From an uncultured beta proteobacterium (GTDB lineage: Bacteria > Pseudomonadota > Gammaproteobacteria > Burkholderiales > Burkholderiaceae), in the NCBI GenBank assembly GCA_903930665.1, contig CAIYZI010000590.1:1-6106 (forward strand): a stretch of DNA of 6,106 bases, given 5' to 3'. The notes beneath the pieces are model-generated. The model was not told the origin of the DNA. It did not search any database and saw only the letters and a list, made by a program, of their open reading frames with translations. Shown piece after piece: positions 1 through 5,721 of this stretch; position 1 is the first letter of the stretch, and each line of letters opens with the position of its first letter. The translations under genes and the position numbers were made by a program.

Positions 1-182
1 GGTGTATTGAAAATAATATCCAGATGATTGATTGCCAGCAGGAAACATCACACCTAAAGTCCTTAGGTGCTAGTCCAATGAAGCGTAGGGATTTTTTAGA
101 AAATCTCCAGTCTTTGATAAAACACACTAATATTGAAAAGTCTTGGAACTTTAATAAAGAGATTCTTAAATACTGGCTATGA
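1..182 (+). CDS. aat: Leucyl/phenylalanyl-tRNA--protein transferase, C-terminal 59 residues (5' end outside window)
   Basis: Reading from position 3 to the TGA at 180-182 gives the last 59 residues of Aat. The recognisable part is the family's C-terminal signature, here IDCQ...HLKSLGASPMKRRDFLENL, which matches the usual pattern DCQ-x-HL-x-SLGA-x-R-x-F-x-L. Aat is a cytoplasmic GNAT-fold enzyme. It moves Leu or Phe from aminoacyl-tRNA to proteins with N-terminal Lys or Arg, making them substrates for ClpS/ClpAP. The stop overlaps the start of the next gene by 4 nt (ATGA), so the two are almost certainly translationally coupled. The tail after the signature (about 24 residues, ending KEILKYWL) is lineage-specific and I cannot assign it a role. 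The catalytic core lies outside the window. Confidence 0.9.
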   Translation, partial: CIENNIQMIDCQQETSHLKSLGASPMKRRDFLENLQSLIKHTNIEKSWNFNKEILKYWL

Positions 183-925
183 CTCAGCTTAAAGAGCTTC
201 CACTAACCGCTTTGCAGTTTTATGCAACTGCACCTTATGCTTGTAGCTACTTGCCCGATAGAGCGGCACGCTCTCAGGTCGCAACGCCGTCCCATCTTAT
301 TCATACTGATATATACAGTCAACTAGTCAATGCGGGTTTTAGGCGTAGCGGCTTATATACCTATCGCCCTTATTGTGATGAATGCAAAGCCTGTATAGCG
401 ACCCGCATCCCCGTCAAGCAGTTCACTCCCACACGCAGTCAAAAGCGCGCCTGGAAGAGGCACTCTGGATTGGAGGTCCATGTCTTGAACTTGGGCTACC
501 AAGAAGAGCACTATCAGCTTTATAAGCAGTATCAGAATGAAAGACATGCTGGCGGGGAAATGGATCAAGACAGTCAAGATCAGTATTCCCAGTTCCTAAT
601 ACAAAGCCGTGTTAATTCCAGAATAGTCGAGTTTCGAGATGGCCCCAATAATGCCCAACCCGGCAAGCTTCGCATGGTCAGCATGATTGATATCCTAGAT
701 CAAGGAATTTCATCGGTATATACTTTTTACGACACTGCAAATCCTGCCGATAGCTATGGATGCTTTAGCATTCTTTGGCAAATTCATCAGGCGCTAGATT
801 TAAATCTTCCTTACCTCTACTTAGGCTACTTAATTAAAGAGAGCGCCAAGATGGCCTACAAGATTAAATACCAACCCCTCGAAGGCTTGGTAGATGACCG
901 TTGGCAAGTTCTTGCTGAGGGATAA
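179..925 (+). CDS. bpt: Aspartate/glutamate leucyltransferase (Bpt; ATE-like arginyltransferase family)
   Basis: The 248-residue product is the normal full length for bacterial Bpt. These enzymes transfer leucine from Leu-tRNA to N-terminal Asp or Glu, feeding the cytosolic N-degron/ClpS pathway. The N-terminal ATE domain (about 15-85) contains CSYLP (22-26), GFRRSG (53-58) and the cysteine-rich block YRPYCDECKACIATRIPV with Cys66, Cys69 and Cys72. The C-terminal domain (about 105-232) ends in the family signature YLYLGYLIKESAKMAYK (212-228). The ATG at 179 overlaps the aat stop, and the conserved N-terminus fits this start. There is no good Shine-Dalgarno directly upstream, consistent with coupling to aat translation. 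The gene ends in a double stop TAATAA (923-928), 9 nt before pyrD. Older annotations call this family 'arginyl-tRNA--protein transferase' (ate). Leucine specificity is inferred from the bacterial Bpt group, not seen directly. Confidence 0.95.
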   Translation: MTQLKELPLTALQFYATAPYACSYLPDRAARSQVATPSHLIHTDIYSQLVNAGFRRSGLYTYRPYCDECKACIATRIPVKQFTPTRSQKRAWKRHSGLEVHVLNLGYQEEHYQLYKQYQNERHAGGEMDQDSQDQYSQFLIQSRVNSRIVEFRDGPNNAQPGKLRMVSMIDILDQGISSVYTFYDTANPADSYGCFSILWQIHQALDLNLPYLYLGYLIKESAKMAYKIKYQPLEGLVDDRWQVLAEG

Positions 926-934
926 TAAGAACCT

Positions 935-1969
935 ATGATCGATAGCTATTCACTTTTACGCCCCCTGCTTTTTTGCATGGATCCTGAAAAGGCTCATAAC
1001 GTCACACTGACCAATATTGATCGTGCTGAGCGCTGCGGGATCTTAAGGTACCTCATTGATCAGCCAGTTCCCGATCCTCGCACCTTATGCGGAATGACTT
1101 TTCCAAATCCTGTTGGTTTAGCTGCGGGCTTAGACAAGGATGGCAAGCATATAGATGGCTTGGGCGCTCTGGGATTTGGATTTTTGGAGATCGGAACTGT
1201 TACCCCGCTACCTCAGCCAGGCAACCCTAAGCCACGCATGTTTAGATTGCCTCAAGCCCAAGCCATTATTAATCGCATGGGCTTTAATAATGATGGGGTT
1301 GATGCTTGCGTGAAACGTGTACGCCAATCTCAATACTGGCAAAACGGTGGCATTGTGGGTTTAAATATTGGTAAGAATGCCAGCACACCAATTGATGAAG
1401 CAGCCAATGACTATGTAAAAGCCATGGCAGCCGTTTATGAGATTGCCTCCTATATCACCGTCAATATTTCTTCACCAAATACTCAAAATCTTCGTGCGCT
1501 TCAAGGCGAAGAAATGCTGCGCTCATTACTGGGCTCTTTAGATCTTGAGCGCGAACGCCTTTGCGATCTCTTTGCTATTCGCAAACCACTCTTTCTTAAA
1601 ATTGCCCCCGATTTGGATGTGGACGATGTCAGCCTGATCGCCGACCTATTGCTAGAGTTTGGTATCGATGCAGTGATTGCAACCAACACAACGATTGCGC
1701 GTGATGCCGTTCAAAATCTTCCGTATGGAAATGAAGCCGGCGGTCTATCTGGTGCCCCCGTTAAAAATGCTTCAACTCAAATTATTAAAGCATTAAAAAG
1801 TAAGCTTAAAGACGAGATTCCGATTATTGGTGTTGGCGGTATTCTGTCTGGATCAGATGCTCAAGAAAAAGTTGATGCTGGCGCAAGCCTGGTTCAACTG
1901 TATAGCGGTCTGATTTATCGAGGACCAGAACTCATTGCGAAATGCGCTAAAGCTTTGCGCTCTAAATAA
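935..1969 (+). CDS. pyrD: Dihydroorotate dehydrogenase (quinone), class 2
   Basis: The 344-residue product is full length for class 2 PyrD, the FMN enzyme that oxidises dihydroorotate to orotate and passes electrons to the membrane quinone pool (fourth step of pyrimidine synthesis). Visible motifs in order are: the N-terminal membrane-associating helices (about 1-40) typical of class 2; NPVGLAAGLDKDG (58-70); GTVTPLPQPGNPKPR (87-101); NRMGFNNDG (113-121); NISSPNT (177-183), whose Ser180 aligns with the catalytic base Ser175 of E. coli PyrD; LKIAPDL with Lys222; ATNTT (249-253); GGLSGAPV (269-276); GVGGI (299-303); and YSGLIYRGP (323-331). A serine rather than cysteine base and the N-terminal extension set it apart from class 1 enzymes. 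The gene lies 9 nt after bpt. A GAGGG at 917-921 is a rather distant Shine-Dalgarno. I see no convincing terminator after the stop. Confidence 0.98.
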   Translation: MIDSYSLLRPLLFCMDPEKAHNVTLTNIDRAERCGILRYLIDQPVPDPRTLCGMTFPNPVGLAAGLDKDGKHIDGLGALGFGFLEIGTVTPLPQPGNPKPRMFRLPQAQAIINRMGFNNDGVDACVKRVRQSQYWQNGGIVGLNIGKNASTPIDEAANDYVKAMAAVYEIASYITVNISSPNTQNLRALQGEEMLRSLLGSLDLERERLCDLFAIRKPLFLKIAPDLDVDDVSLIADLLLEFGIDAVIATNTTIARDAVQNLPYGNEAGGLSGAPVKNASTQIIKALKSKLKDEIPIIGVGGILSGSDAQEKVDAGASLVQLYSGLIYRGPELIAKCAKALRSK

Positions 1970-1993
1970 ACCGTTAGCCATATCTTTTTGGCA

Positions 1994-2010
1994 ATGAAAT
2001 GAGATTTCAT
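1994..2010. promoter_or_regulatory. Palindrome resembling an IclR-type operator
   Basis: This is a perfect inverted repeat, ATGAAAT-GAG-ATTTCAT, with 7-bp arms and a 3-nt centre. It lies 39 nt before the start codon of the IclR-family gene and just upstream of its likely -35 element. The half-sites resemble the E. coli IclR consensus TGGAAATnATTTCCA. IclR-family proteins commonly bind such palindromes next to their own gene, so an autoregulatory or divergent-type operator is plausible. It lacks a following T-run, so it is a poor candidate for the pyrD terminator. Function is inferred from position and shape only. Confidence 0.45.
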
Positions 2011-2011
2011 A

Positions 2012-2041
2012 TTGTGCAATTGGCCAAGAAATAGATACAAT
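2012..2041 (+). promoter_or_regulatory. Candidate sigma-70 promoter for the IclR-family gene
   Basis: A good -10 hexamer TACAAT (2036-2041) follows a weak -35 TTGTGC (2012-2017) with an 18-nt spacer. Transcription would then begin about 2048-2049, that is, at or next to the ATG at 2049, which implies a leaderless or nearly leaderless mRNA. The heptamer CAATTGG occurs twice, at 2017-2023 and 2038-2044. The copies are spaced 21 bp, about two helical turns, and flank the spacer so that each overlaps one end of the promoter. The -35 match is only three of six, so confidence is moderate. Confidence 0.4.
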
Positions 2042-2048
2042 TGGACGC

Positions 2049-2867
2049 ATGAACACAAACAAAGTCATCAAATCTGCTAAAACTCCTGGAGAGGTTGGTA
2101 AAACTGCCATCCAGGTCGTTGAACGGATGATGAACTTGTTAGACGCCCTAGCCGTTCATGAGGAATCTAGTAGCCTTAAATCACTTTCAGAGGTCACTGA
2201 CCTACATCCCTCAACTGCTCACCGCATCCTGAACGATTTGGTTGCCTGCAGGCTAGTTGAGCGTGGTGATGGCGGCACTTATCGCCTGGGTTTGAAATTG
2301 CTAGAGCTAGGCAATTTAGTAAAGGCTAGATTGTCAGTTCGTGAGGCTGCACAAGCTCCGATGCGAGCATTGCATAAGTTAACTGGTGAGACCATCAACC
2401 TATCCGTTAGACAGGGCGATGAGATTGTTTATGTGGATCGCGCGTATAGCGAACGATCTGGCATGCAAGTCGTTAGGGCAATTGGTGGGCGTGCTCCTTT
2501 GCACCTCACCTCCGTTGGAAAACTCTTTTTAGCCAGTGATGATCCTAGTCAAGTACGTGCTTATGTAACCCGAACCGGTTTATCTGGGCATACGCGTAAT
2601 AGCATTACGGATCTGAGCAAACTTGAAACAGAGCTCAATTTGGTCAGACAGCATGGTAATGCACGTGACAATGAAGAGTTAGAACTTGGCGTCAGCTGTG
2701 TAGCAGCTTCTATCTTGGATGACACTGGAAAATTGGTTGCCGGACTCTCTCTGAGTGCCCCAACCGATCGCATTCAGGGCGATTGGGTAAGAGCACTTCA
2801 AGATACTGCGCTACTAGTTTCTAAGGGCATGGGCTTTAAACCCAAAACAGCAGAGCCCGGAATCTAA
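2049..2867 (+). CDS. IclR-family transcriptional regulator
   Basis: The 272-residue protein has the two IclR domains. The first is an N-terminal winged helix-turn-helix (about 19-82) with LKSLSEVTDLHPSTAHRILNDLV as the HTH and STAHRIL on the recognition helix. The second is a C-terminal effector-binding domain (about 88-262) with GGRAPLHLTSVGKLFLA (146-162) and the family hallmark DNEELELGVSCVAASILDDTGK (207-228). IclR proteins are cytoplasmic dimers or tetramers that respond to small metabolites, often aromatic or organic acids; the ligand here cannot be told from sequence. The ATG at 2049 is the only sensible start. The upstream frame meets TGA at 1995-1997 with no start codon between, and the next ATGs (residues 27-28) would cut into the DNA-binding domain. 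There is no proper Shine-Dalgarno, only GGA at 2043-2045. No catabolic operon lies beside it, so its target is unknown beyond probable autoregulation. Its stop abuts the stop of the convergent gene. Confidence 0.95.
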   Translation: MNTNKVIKSAKTPGEVGKTAIQVVERMMNLLDALAVHEESSSLKSLSEVTDLHPSTAHRILNDLVACRLVERGDGGTYRLGLKLLELGNLVKARLSVREAAQAPMRALHKLTGETINLSVRQGDEIVYVDRAYSERSGMQVVRAIGGRAPLHLTSVGKLFLASDDPSQVRAYVTRTGLSGHTRNSITDLSKLETELNLVRQHGNARDNEELELGVSCVAASILDDTGKLVAGLSLSAPTDRIQGDWVRALQDTALLVSKGMGFKPKTAEPGI

Positions 2868-3896
2868 TTACATTAAGCGACGGATTGGTTGTGGCCCGGA
2901 AGGCATTTTTTCATACCAATCGCGTACTCTGACAGCATCCGCAAAACGGGATTGACTGCCTTGAGAATCCAAAAAGACCAATAACAAAGGTGTATTGTTT
3001 ACTTTAGTTTGCATCACCAAACATTTACCTGCTGCATTAATAAAGCCGGTTTTTTGAAGACCAATATCCATATTGCCAGCCCGCACCAGACGATTGGTGT
3101 TTAAGAAAACTTGCGGACGATTTGCAATGACCATGGTTAACTCAGGCCATGTAGAAAACTCCCGAATAGGCTTGTATTGATAGGCTGCATTTAACATGCG
3201 AGTTAAATCTTCAGCACTAGCAACGTTCTCACTCATCAAGCCTGTGGGATCTGCAAAATGCGAATGATCCATACCCAATTCTTTTGCCTTGCGATTCATG
3301 GCATCCACAAACGCAGGGATACCCCCAGGATAGTTACGACCCAAGGTATAAGCTGCACGATTCTCAGAAGACATTAAAGCTACATGAAGAGCGTCTTCAC
3401 GTCTTAAGGCAGTGCCCTCTACTAGACGCGAGTGTTTATAAATATGGGCGTCTTCAGAGTTAATGACCACCACTTCATCCATTGGGAGTTTGGCATCTAA
3501 AACAACCATCGCCGTCATGAGCTTCGTAATCGAAGCAATCGGCAGACTAACGGAAGGATTCTTTTCAAAATAGACTTCTTTGGTGTCTTGATTCACAACA
3601 ATGGCTACGCTAGATTTCAGGCTAAGGTTATCGTGCTGACCACGTAAACCCAAAGCTGTCGCTAGAGATGGGGGCGCTTCAACAATTGGCGCATTTGAAC
3701 GGGTAACGGTTACGCGGACAGTTTTCGCTTTTTTGGGTGTTCTAACAGCGACTGTTTTAGTAGTAGTTTTGCCGGCTGATGTTTTTGATGTTTTGGCCTG
3801 CTTGTCTTTGCTGGCGGCGTTTGCTGAGACCCCGAAGACAACTGACAACGCGAACAAACAGGTGAGCAATATGCTTGAAATTCGATTCAACAACAT
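2868..3896 (-). CDS. pbpG: D-alanyl-D-alanine endopeptidase, PbpG-like S11 penicillin-binding protein
   Basis: With the ATG at 3896 the protein has 342 residues. It is a periplasmic low-molecular-weight penicillin-binding protein of peptidase family S11, cleaving D-Ala-containing peptide cross-links of peptidoglycan. All three active-site motifs are present: SITK (122-125, nucleophile Ser122, general base Lys125), SEN (177-179) and KTG (282-284). A signal peptide covers about 1-27: LLNR, a hydrophobic stretch ILLTCLFALSVVFGV, then cleavage after A-N-A. Residues 29-68 form a Lys/Thr/Ala-rich basic linker before the catalytic domain. The C-terminus stops soon after the catalytic domain (ending RRLM), without the long C-terminal domain and amphipathic anchor of DacA-type carboxypeptidases. 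That favours a PbpG-type endopeptidase, although DacA/DacC-type activity is not excluded. A longer frame begins at TTG 3902, but the GGAAGG site lies 3 nt from that codon and 9 nt from the ATG. It shares a strand with the upstream transporter gene (110-nt gap). Confidence 0.93.
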   Translation of the reverse strand: MLLNRISSILLTCLFALSVVFGVSANAASKDKQAKTSKTSAGKTTTKTVAVRTPKKAKTVRVTVTRSNAPIVEAPPSLATALGLRGQHDNLSLKSSVAIVVNQDTKEVYFEKNPSVSLPIASITKLMTAMVVLDAKLPMDEVVVINSEDAHIYKHSRLVEGTALRREDALHVALMSSENRAAYTLGRNYPGGIPAFVDAMNRKAKELGMDHSHFADPTGLMSENVASAEDLTRMLNAAYQYKPIREFSTWPELTMVIANRPQVFLNTNRLVRAGNMDIGLQKTGFINAAGKCLVMQTKVNNTPLLLVFLDSQGSQSRFADAVRVRDWYEKMPSGPQPIRRLM

Positions 3897-3905
3897 CCCC
3901 AAATA

Positions 3906-3911
3906 CCTTCC
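3906..3911 (-). promoter_or_regulatory. Ribosome-binding site that decides the pbpG start
   Basis: GGAAGG on the minus strand stands 9 nt before the ATG at 3896 and only 3 nt before the in-frame TTG at 3902. The spacing supports initiation at the ATG (MLLNRISS...) and not the two-residue longer form. Further upstream on the minus strand, TATCAT (3931-3936) could be a -10 element, but no matching -35 is seen at the right distance. Confidence 0.65.
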
Positions 3912-4006
3912 AAAACTTTTGACATACGGAATGATAAATAACTTTTACGCTTCAGGGCGCTTAATTGAGCCTAAATGCAGTAAATAAACTTCAATACAGT
4001 GCAAAT

Positions 4007-4897
4007 TTATTCGGCAATAGTGGCTAATATTTTTGTTTGACGCTTATTCACCAGAATGACGCCTGTCATCGTCAAGATGAGCCCGAGGGACATAAATGTC
4101 GTAAACGGCTCATCAAAGAGCAACCAAGCCATTGCTGCAGTGGTTGGCGGGGTTAGGTAAAGTAAGCTAGTGACCTTGGTAGCAGCCCCTTTGCGAATCA
4201 TCATAAATAACAAACTGATGGATCCAATTGATAGCGGGAAAATAGCCCAGAGTAATGCTCCTATTACGGGTGCATTCCAAACCATCACACCTGTTTCAAA
4301 GAAATACATACAAATGAAACTCAACACAGCAGAAACTCCAAACTGAATCGAAGATCCAGCCCTTAAGTCAAAAACTGGGCAATATTTTTTTTGGTACAGC
4401 GTGCCAAAGGTAATGGATAACAAGGCAGCAAATGCCAAGACATAACTGACTAAAGGAATATGGGCAAAGCTAATCTTTTCTGCAACAACGAGAGCTACTC
4501 CGGCAAAACCAAAGCCCAGTCCAACCCATTGTCGAGGGGTCACTTTTTCAGAAACCCAGGCTGCAAACCATGCCGTCAGAATCGGCTGTAAACCTACGAT
4601 AATAGCTACTAGACCGGCGGTCATTCCCAGCCTCACAGCAAACCAAACACCCATCAGGTAACCAAACTGTAATAACAGACCAGCCACAGCAATATGTTTG
4701 ATTTGGTGCCAACTTGGCCAACTGATTCTCCAAACCAGGTTCAGGACTGCCATAGCCATCAACACCCCCGTAAAGCGCCAAAATAAAAAGGTGGCTGGCT
4801 CGACATAAGGCATAGCCAATCGAGCGATCACAAACCCAGTACTCCAGATCAATACAAAAAATGGTGCGATAGCACTATCTAAAAAGCGAGGTTTCAT
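4007..4897 (-). CDS. EamA/DMT-superfamily inner-membrane transporter
   Basis: The 296-residue protein has the EamA layout of ten predicted membrane helices in two repeated five-helix halves. The helices fall at roughly 9-29, 34-55, 70-88, 93-114, 122-139, 149-167, 184-200, 210-233, 241-261 and 268-284. Family traits are PFFVLIWSTGFVIARL in helix 1, 'EPATFLFWRF' entering helix 2, and the repeated charged turns SEKVTPRQWVG (116-126) and FDEPFTTF (261-268) that close helices 4 and 9. Such proteins export or exchange amino acids, purines or other small metabolites; the substrate here is not predictable. The ATG at 4897 is preceded three codons upstream by an in-frame TAG, and the next Met (29) would remove helix 1, so the start is firm even though no Shine-Dalgarno is visible. 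A TATATT (minus strand, 4911-4916) may be a -10 element giving a very short leader. The gene is divergent from the phasin gene. Confidence 0.92.
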   Translation of the reverse strand: MKPRFLDSAIAPFFVLIWSTGFVIARLAMPYVEPATFLFWRFTGVLMAMAVLNLVWRISWPSWHQIKHIAVAGLLLQFGYLMGVWFAVRLGMTAGLVAIIVGLQPILTAWFAAWVSEKVTPRQWVGLGFGFAGVALVVAEKISFAHIPLVSYVLAFAALLSITFGTLYQKKYCPVFDLRAGSSIQFGVSAVLSFICMYFFETGVMVWNAPVIGALLWAIFPLSIGSISLLFMMIRKGAATKVTSLLYLTPPTTAAMAWLLFDEPFTTFMSLGLILTMTGVILVNKRQTKILATIAE

Positions 4898-4991
4898 AAG
4901 TAACTATCTGAATATATTGAGTTTTTGACTAGGCTGTATTTTAAGTGGATTCTCATCATCGCGTTTAAAGCGATACATGCTTAGGACTTAC

Positions 4992-5016
4992 ATTAATGCT
5001 GCTTTGCAGCATTAAT
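4992..5016. promoter_or_regulatory. Perfect 25-nt palindrome, candidate PhaR operator of the phasin gene
   Basis: Two 11-bp arms, ATTAATGCTGC and its exact complement GCAGCATTAAT, flank a TTT centre. The core CTGC-TTT-GCAG (4999-5009) fits the CTGC-N3-GCAG pattern described for PhaR, the PHA-responsive repressor that controls phasin genes (Paracoccus denitrificans). It lies 82 nt before the phasin ATG within the divergent region 4898-5097 and overlaps a possible -35. Without a T-run and lying upstream of both genes, it is more likely an operator than a terminator. The rest of the 200-nt region is A/T-rich and holds only small imperfect repeats, such as ATATC-TAG-GATAT at 5015-5027. The phaR gene itself is not in the window. 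Confidence 0.6.
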
Positions 5017-5032
5017 ATCTAGGATATATCAG
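5004..5032 (+). promoter_or_regulatory. Possible phasin promoter overlapping the palindrome
   Basis: TTGCAG (5004-5009) and TATCAG (5027-5032) are separated by 17 nt. They match the sigma-70 consensus at three and four of six positions. The -35 element would lie inside the right arm of the palindrome, so a repressor bound there would block polymerase. Transcription would start near 5039 and leave a leader of about 59 nt. TATATC at 5025-5030 is an alternative -10. A TTGACT at 4925-4930 is the best lone -35-like hexamer in the region but lacks a good -10 partner. Confidence 0.3.
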
Positions 5033-5084
5033 CATTGATTTAATTACGAGATAGCCTCATAGTGAAGTTCATCCTTAACACCAC

Positions 5085-5092
5085 GAAAGGGA
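5085..5092 (+). promoter_or_regulatory. Ribosome-binding site that decides the phasin start
   Basis: GAAAGGGA ends 5 nt before the ATG at 5098, a normal spacing. The longer in-frame GTG start at 5062 has no comparable site. It would also add twelve residues (beginning MKFILNTTKG) that known phasins lack. Confidence 0.7.
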
Positions 5093-5097
5093 TTGAG

Positions 5098-5652
5098 ATG
5101 AATTTAACTCCAGAACAGGTCGCGGCAGCACAAAAAGCCAACTTAGAAACTTTAAGCGGTCTTACCAATCAAGCTTTGCAAAGCATTGAAAAATTGGTTG
5201 AACTCAATATGCACATTGCTAAGCAAAGCCTGAGCGACAGCATGGGTAACGCTAAAAAAGCATTGGAAGTAAAAGATATTCAACAACTACTTGCCCATCA
5301 AGCTGAAGCAGTTCAGCCAATGGCAGAAAAAATCATGGCTTATAGTCGTCATTTATATGAGTTAGCTCATGAAACTCAAGCAAACTTTACAAAGTCTGCT
5401 GAAAAAGAATTTCAAGCTGGTCAAAAGAAAGTCAATGCTCTGGTTGAAGATTGGACCAAAAATGCACCAGCAGGATCTGATGCCGCAGTTCAAGCTGTTA
5501 AACAAGCTATTGCTTCTGCCAACAATGTATTTGAAACAAGTCAAAAAGCGGTTAAACATGCAGTGGAAGTTGCGCAAGCCAATTTAAATAACGCCACAGA
5601 TACCGCCATGAAAAATGTCGCCAACGTCAGCAAAGCCGCTAAGAAAAAATAA
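5098..5652 (+). CDS. phaP: Phasin (PHA granule-associated protein, Phasin_2 family)
   Basis: From the ATG at 5098 the product is 184 residues, close to the usual size of betaproteobacterial phasins. It begins MNLTPEQVAAAQKANLETLSG, very similar to PhaP1 of Ralstonia. It also shares KLVELN (32-37), NAKKALEVKD (51-60), HQAEAVQPMAEKIMAYSRHLYELAHETQ (67-94) and NAPAGS (122-127). The protein is almost wholly predicted alpha-helix, rich in Ala, Gln and Lys, without cysteine or signal peptide, and has a basic tail (AAKKK). Phasins coat polyhydroxybutyrate granules in the cytoplasm, controlling granule number and size. The gene is preceded by a candidate PhaR operator and followed by a strong terminator, so it is probably a single-gene transcript. 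The convergent neighbour is lpdA, whose complex makes acetyl-CoA, the PHB precursor. Whether this strain makes PHB cannot be judged here, because no phaC or phaR is in view. Confidence 0.94.
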   Translation: MNLTPEQVAAAQKANLETLSGLTNQALQSIEKLVELNMHIAKQSLSDSMGNAKKALEVKDIQQLLAHQAEAVQPMAEKIMAYSRHLYELAHETQANFTKSAEKEFQAGQKKVNALVEDWTKNAPAGSDAAVQAVKQAIASANNVFETSQKAVKHAVEVAQANLNNATDTAMKNVANVSKAAKKK

Positions 5653-5668
5653 GCATCTCTGTTGCCCA

Positions 5669-5703
5669 ATAAAATGCCCCGAAAGATCGGGGCATTTTAT
5701 TTT
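5669..5703. terminator. Bidirectional rho-independent terminator between phaP and lpdA
   Basis: A perfect 14-bp stem (ATAAAATGCCCCGA, 5669-5682, and its complement, 5687-5700) encloses the 4-nt loop AAGA and contains a GC-rich core. On the plus strand it is followed by TTT (5701-5703), with the T-rich arm ATTTTAT extending the tract. On the minus strand the A-rich left arm gives the corresponding U-tract. It stands 16 nt after the phasin stop and 21 nt beyond the lpdA stop, so it can serve both convergent genes. Confidence 0.93.
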
Positions 5704-5721
5704 GTAGCTTTTAAAAACGGA

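Noticed and set aside
1994..2010. The palindrome as a terminator for pyrD
   Set aside because: The stem is short and A/T-rich, and no T-run follows it on the plus strand. The T-run at 1985-1989 precedes it.
1853..2110. 85-codon minus-strand frame spanning the pyrD end and the iclR-family start
   Set aside because: It is antisense to two well-supported genes and covers the promoter region. No family features or ribosome-binding site were seen.
3897..3902. TTG start for the endopeptidase gene at 3902
   Set aside because: GGAAGG is only 3 nt from the TTG but 9 nt from the ATG at 3896, and the signal peptide is complete without the two extra residues.
3733..3987. 84-codon plus-strand frame across the pbpG 5' end and upstream gap
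   Set aside because: Most of it is antisense to the pbpG signal peptide and linker, there is no Shine-Dalgarno, and the product resembles nothing I recognise.
5062..5097. Longer phasin form starting at GTG 5062, adding twelve residues
   Set aside because: The ATG at 5098 has a good GAAAGGGA site at 5-nt spacing, and MNLTPEQVAAAQKANLE is the canonical phasin N-terminus.
5369..5587. Overlapping plus-strand frame and a minus-strand frame (5362-5577) inside the phasin gene
   Set aside because: They are shadows of an A-rich coding sequence in other frames; the phasin frame is clearly the conserved one.
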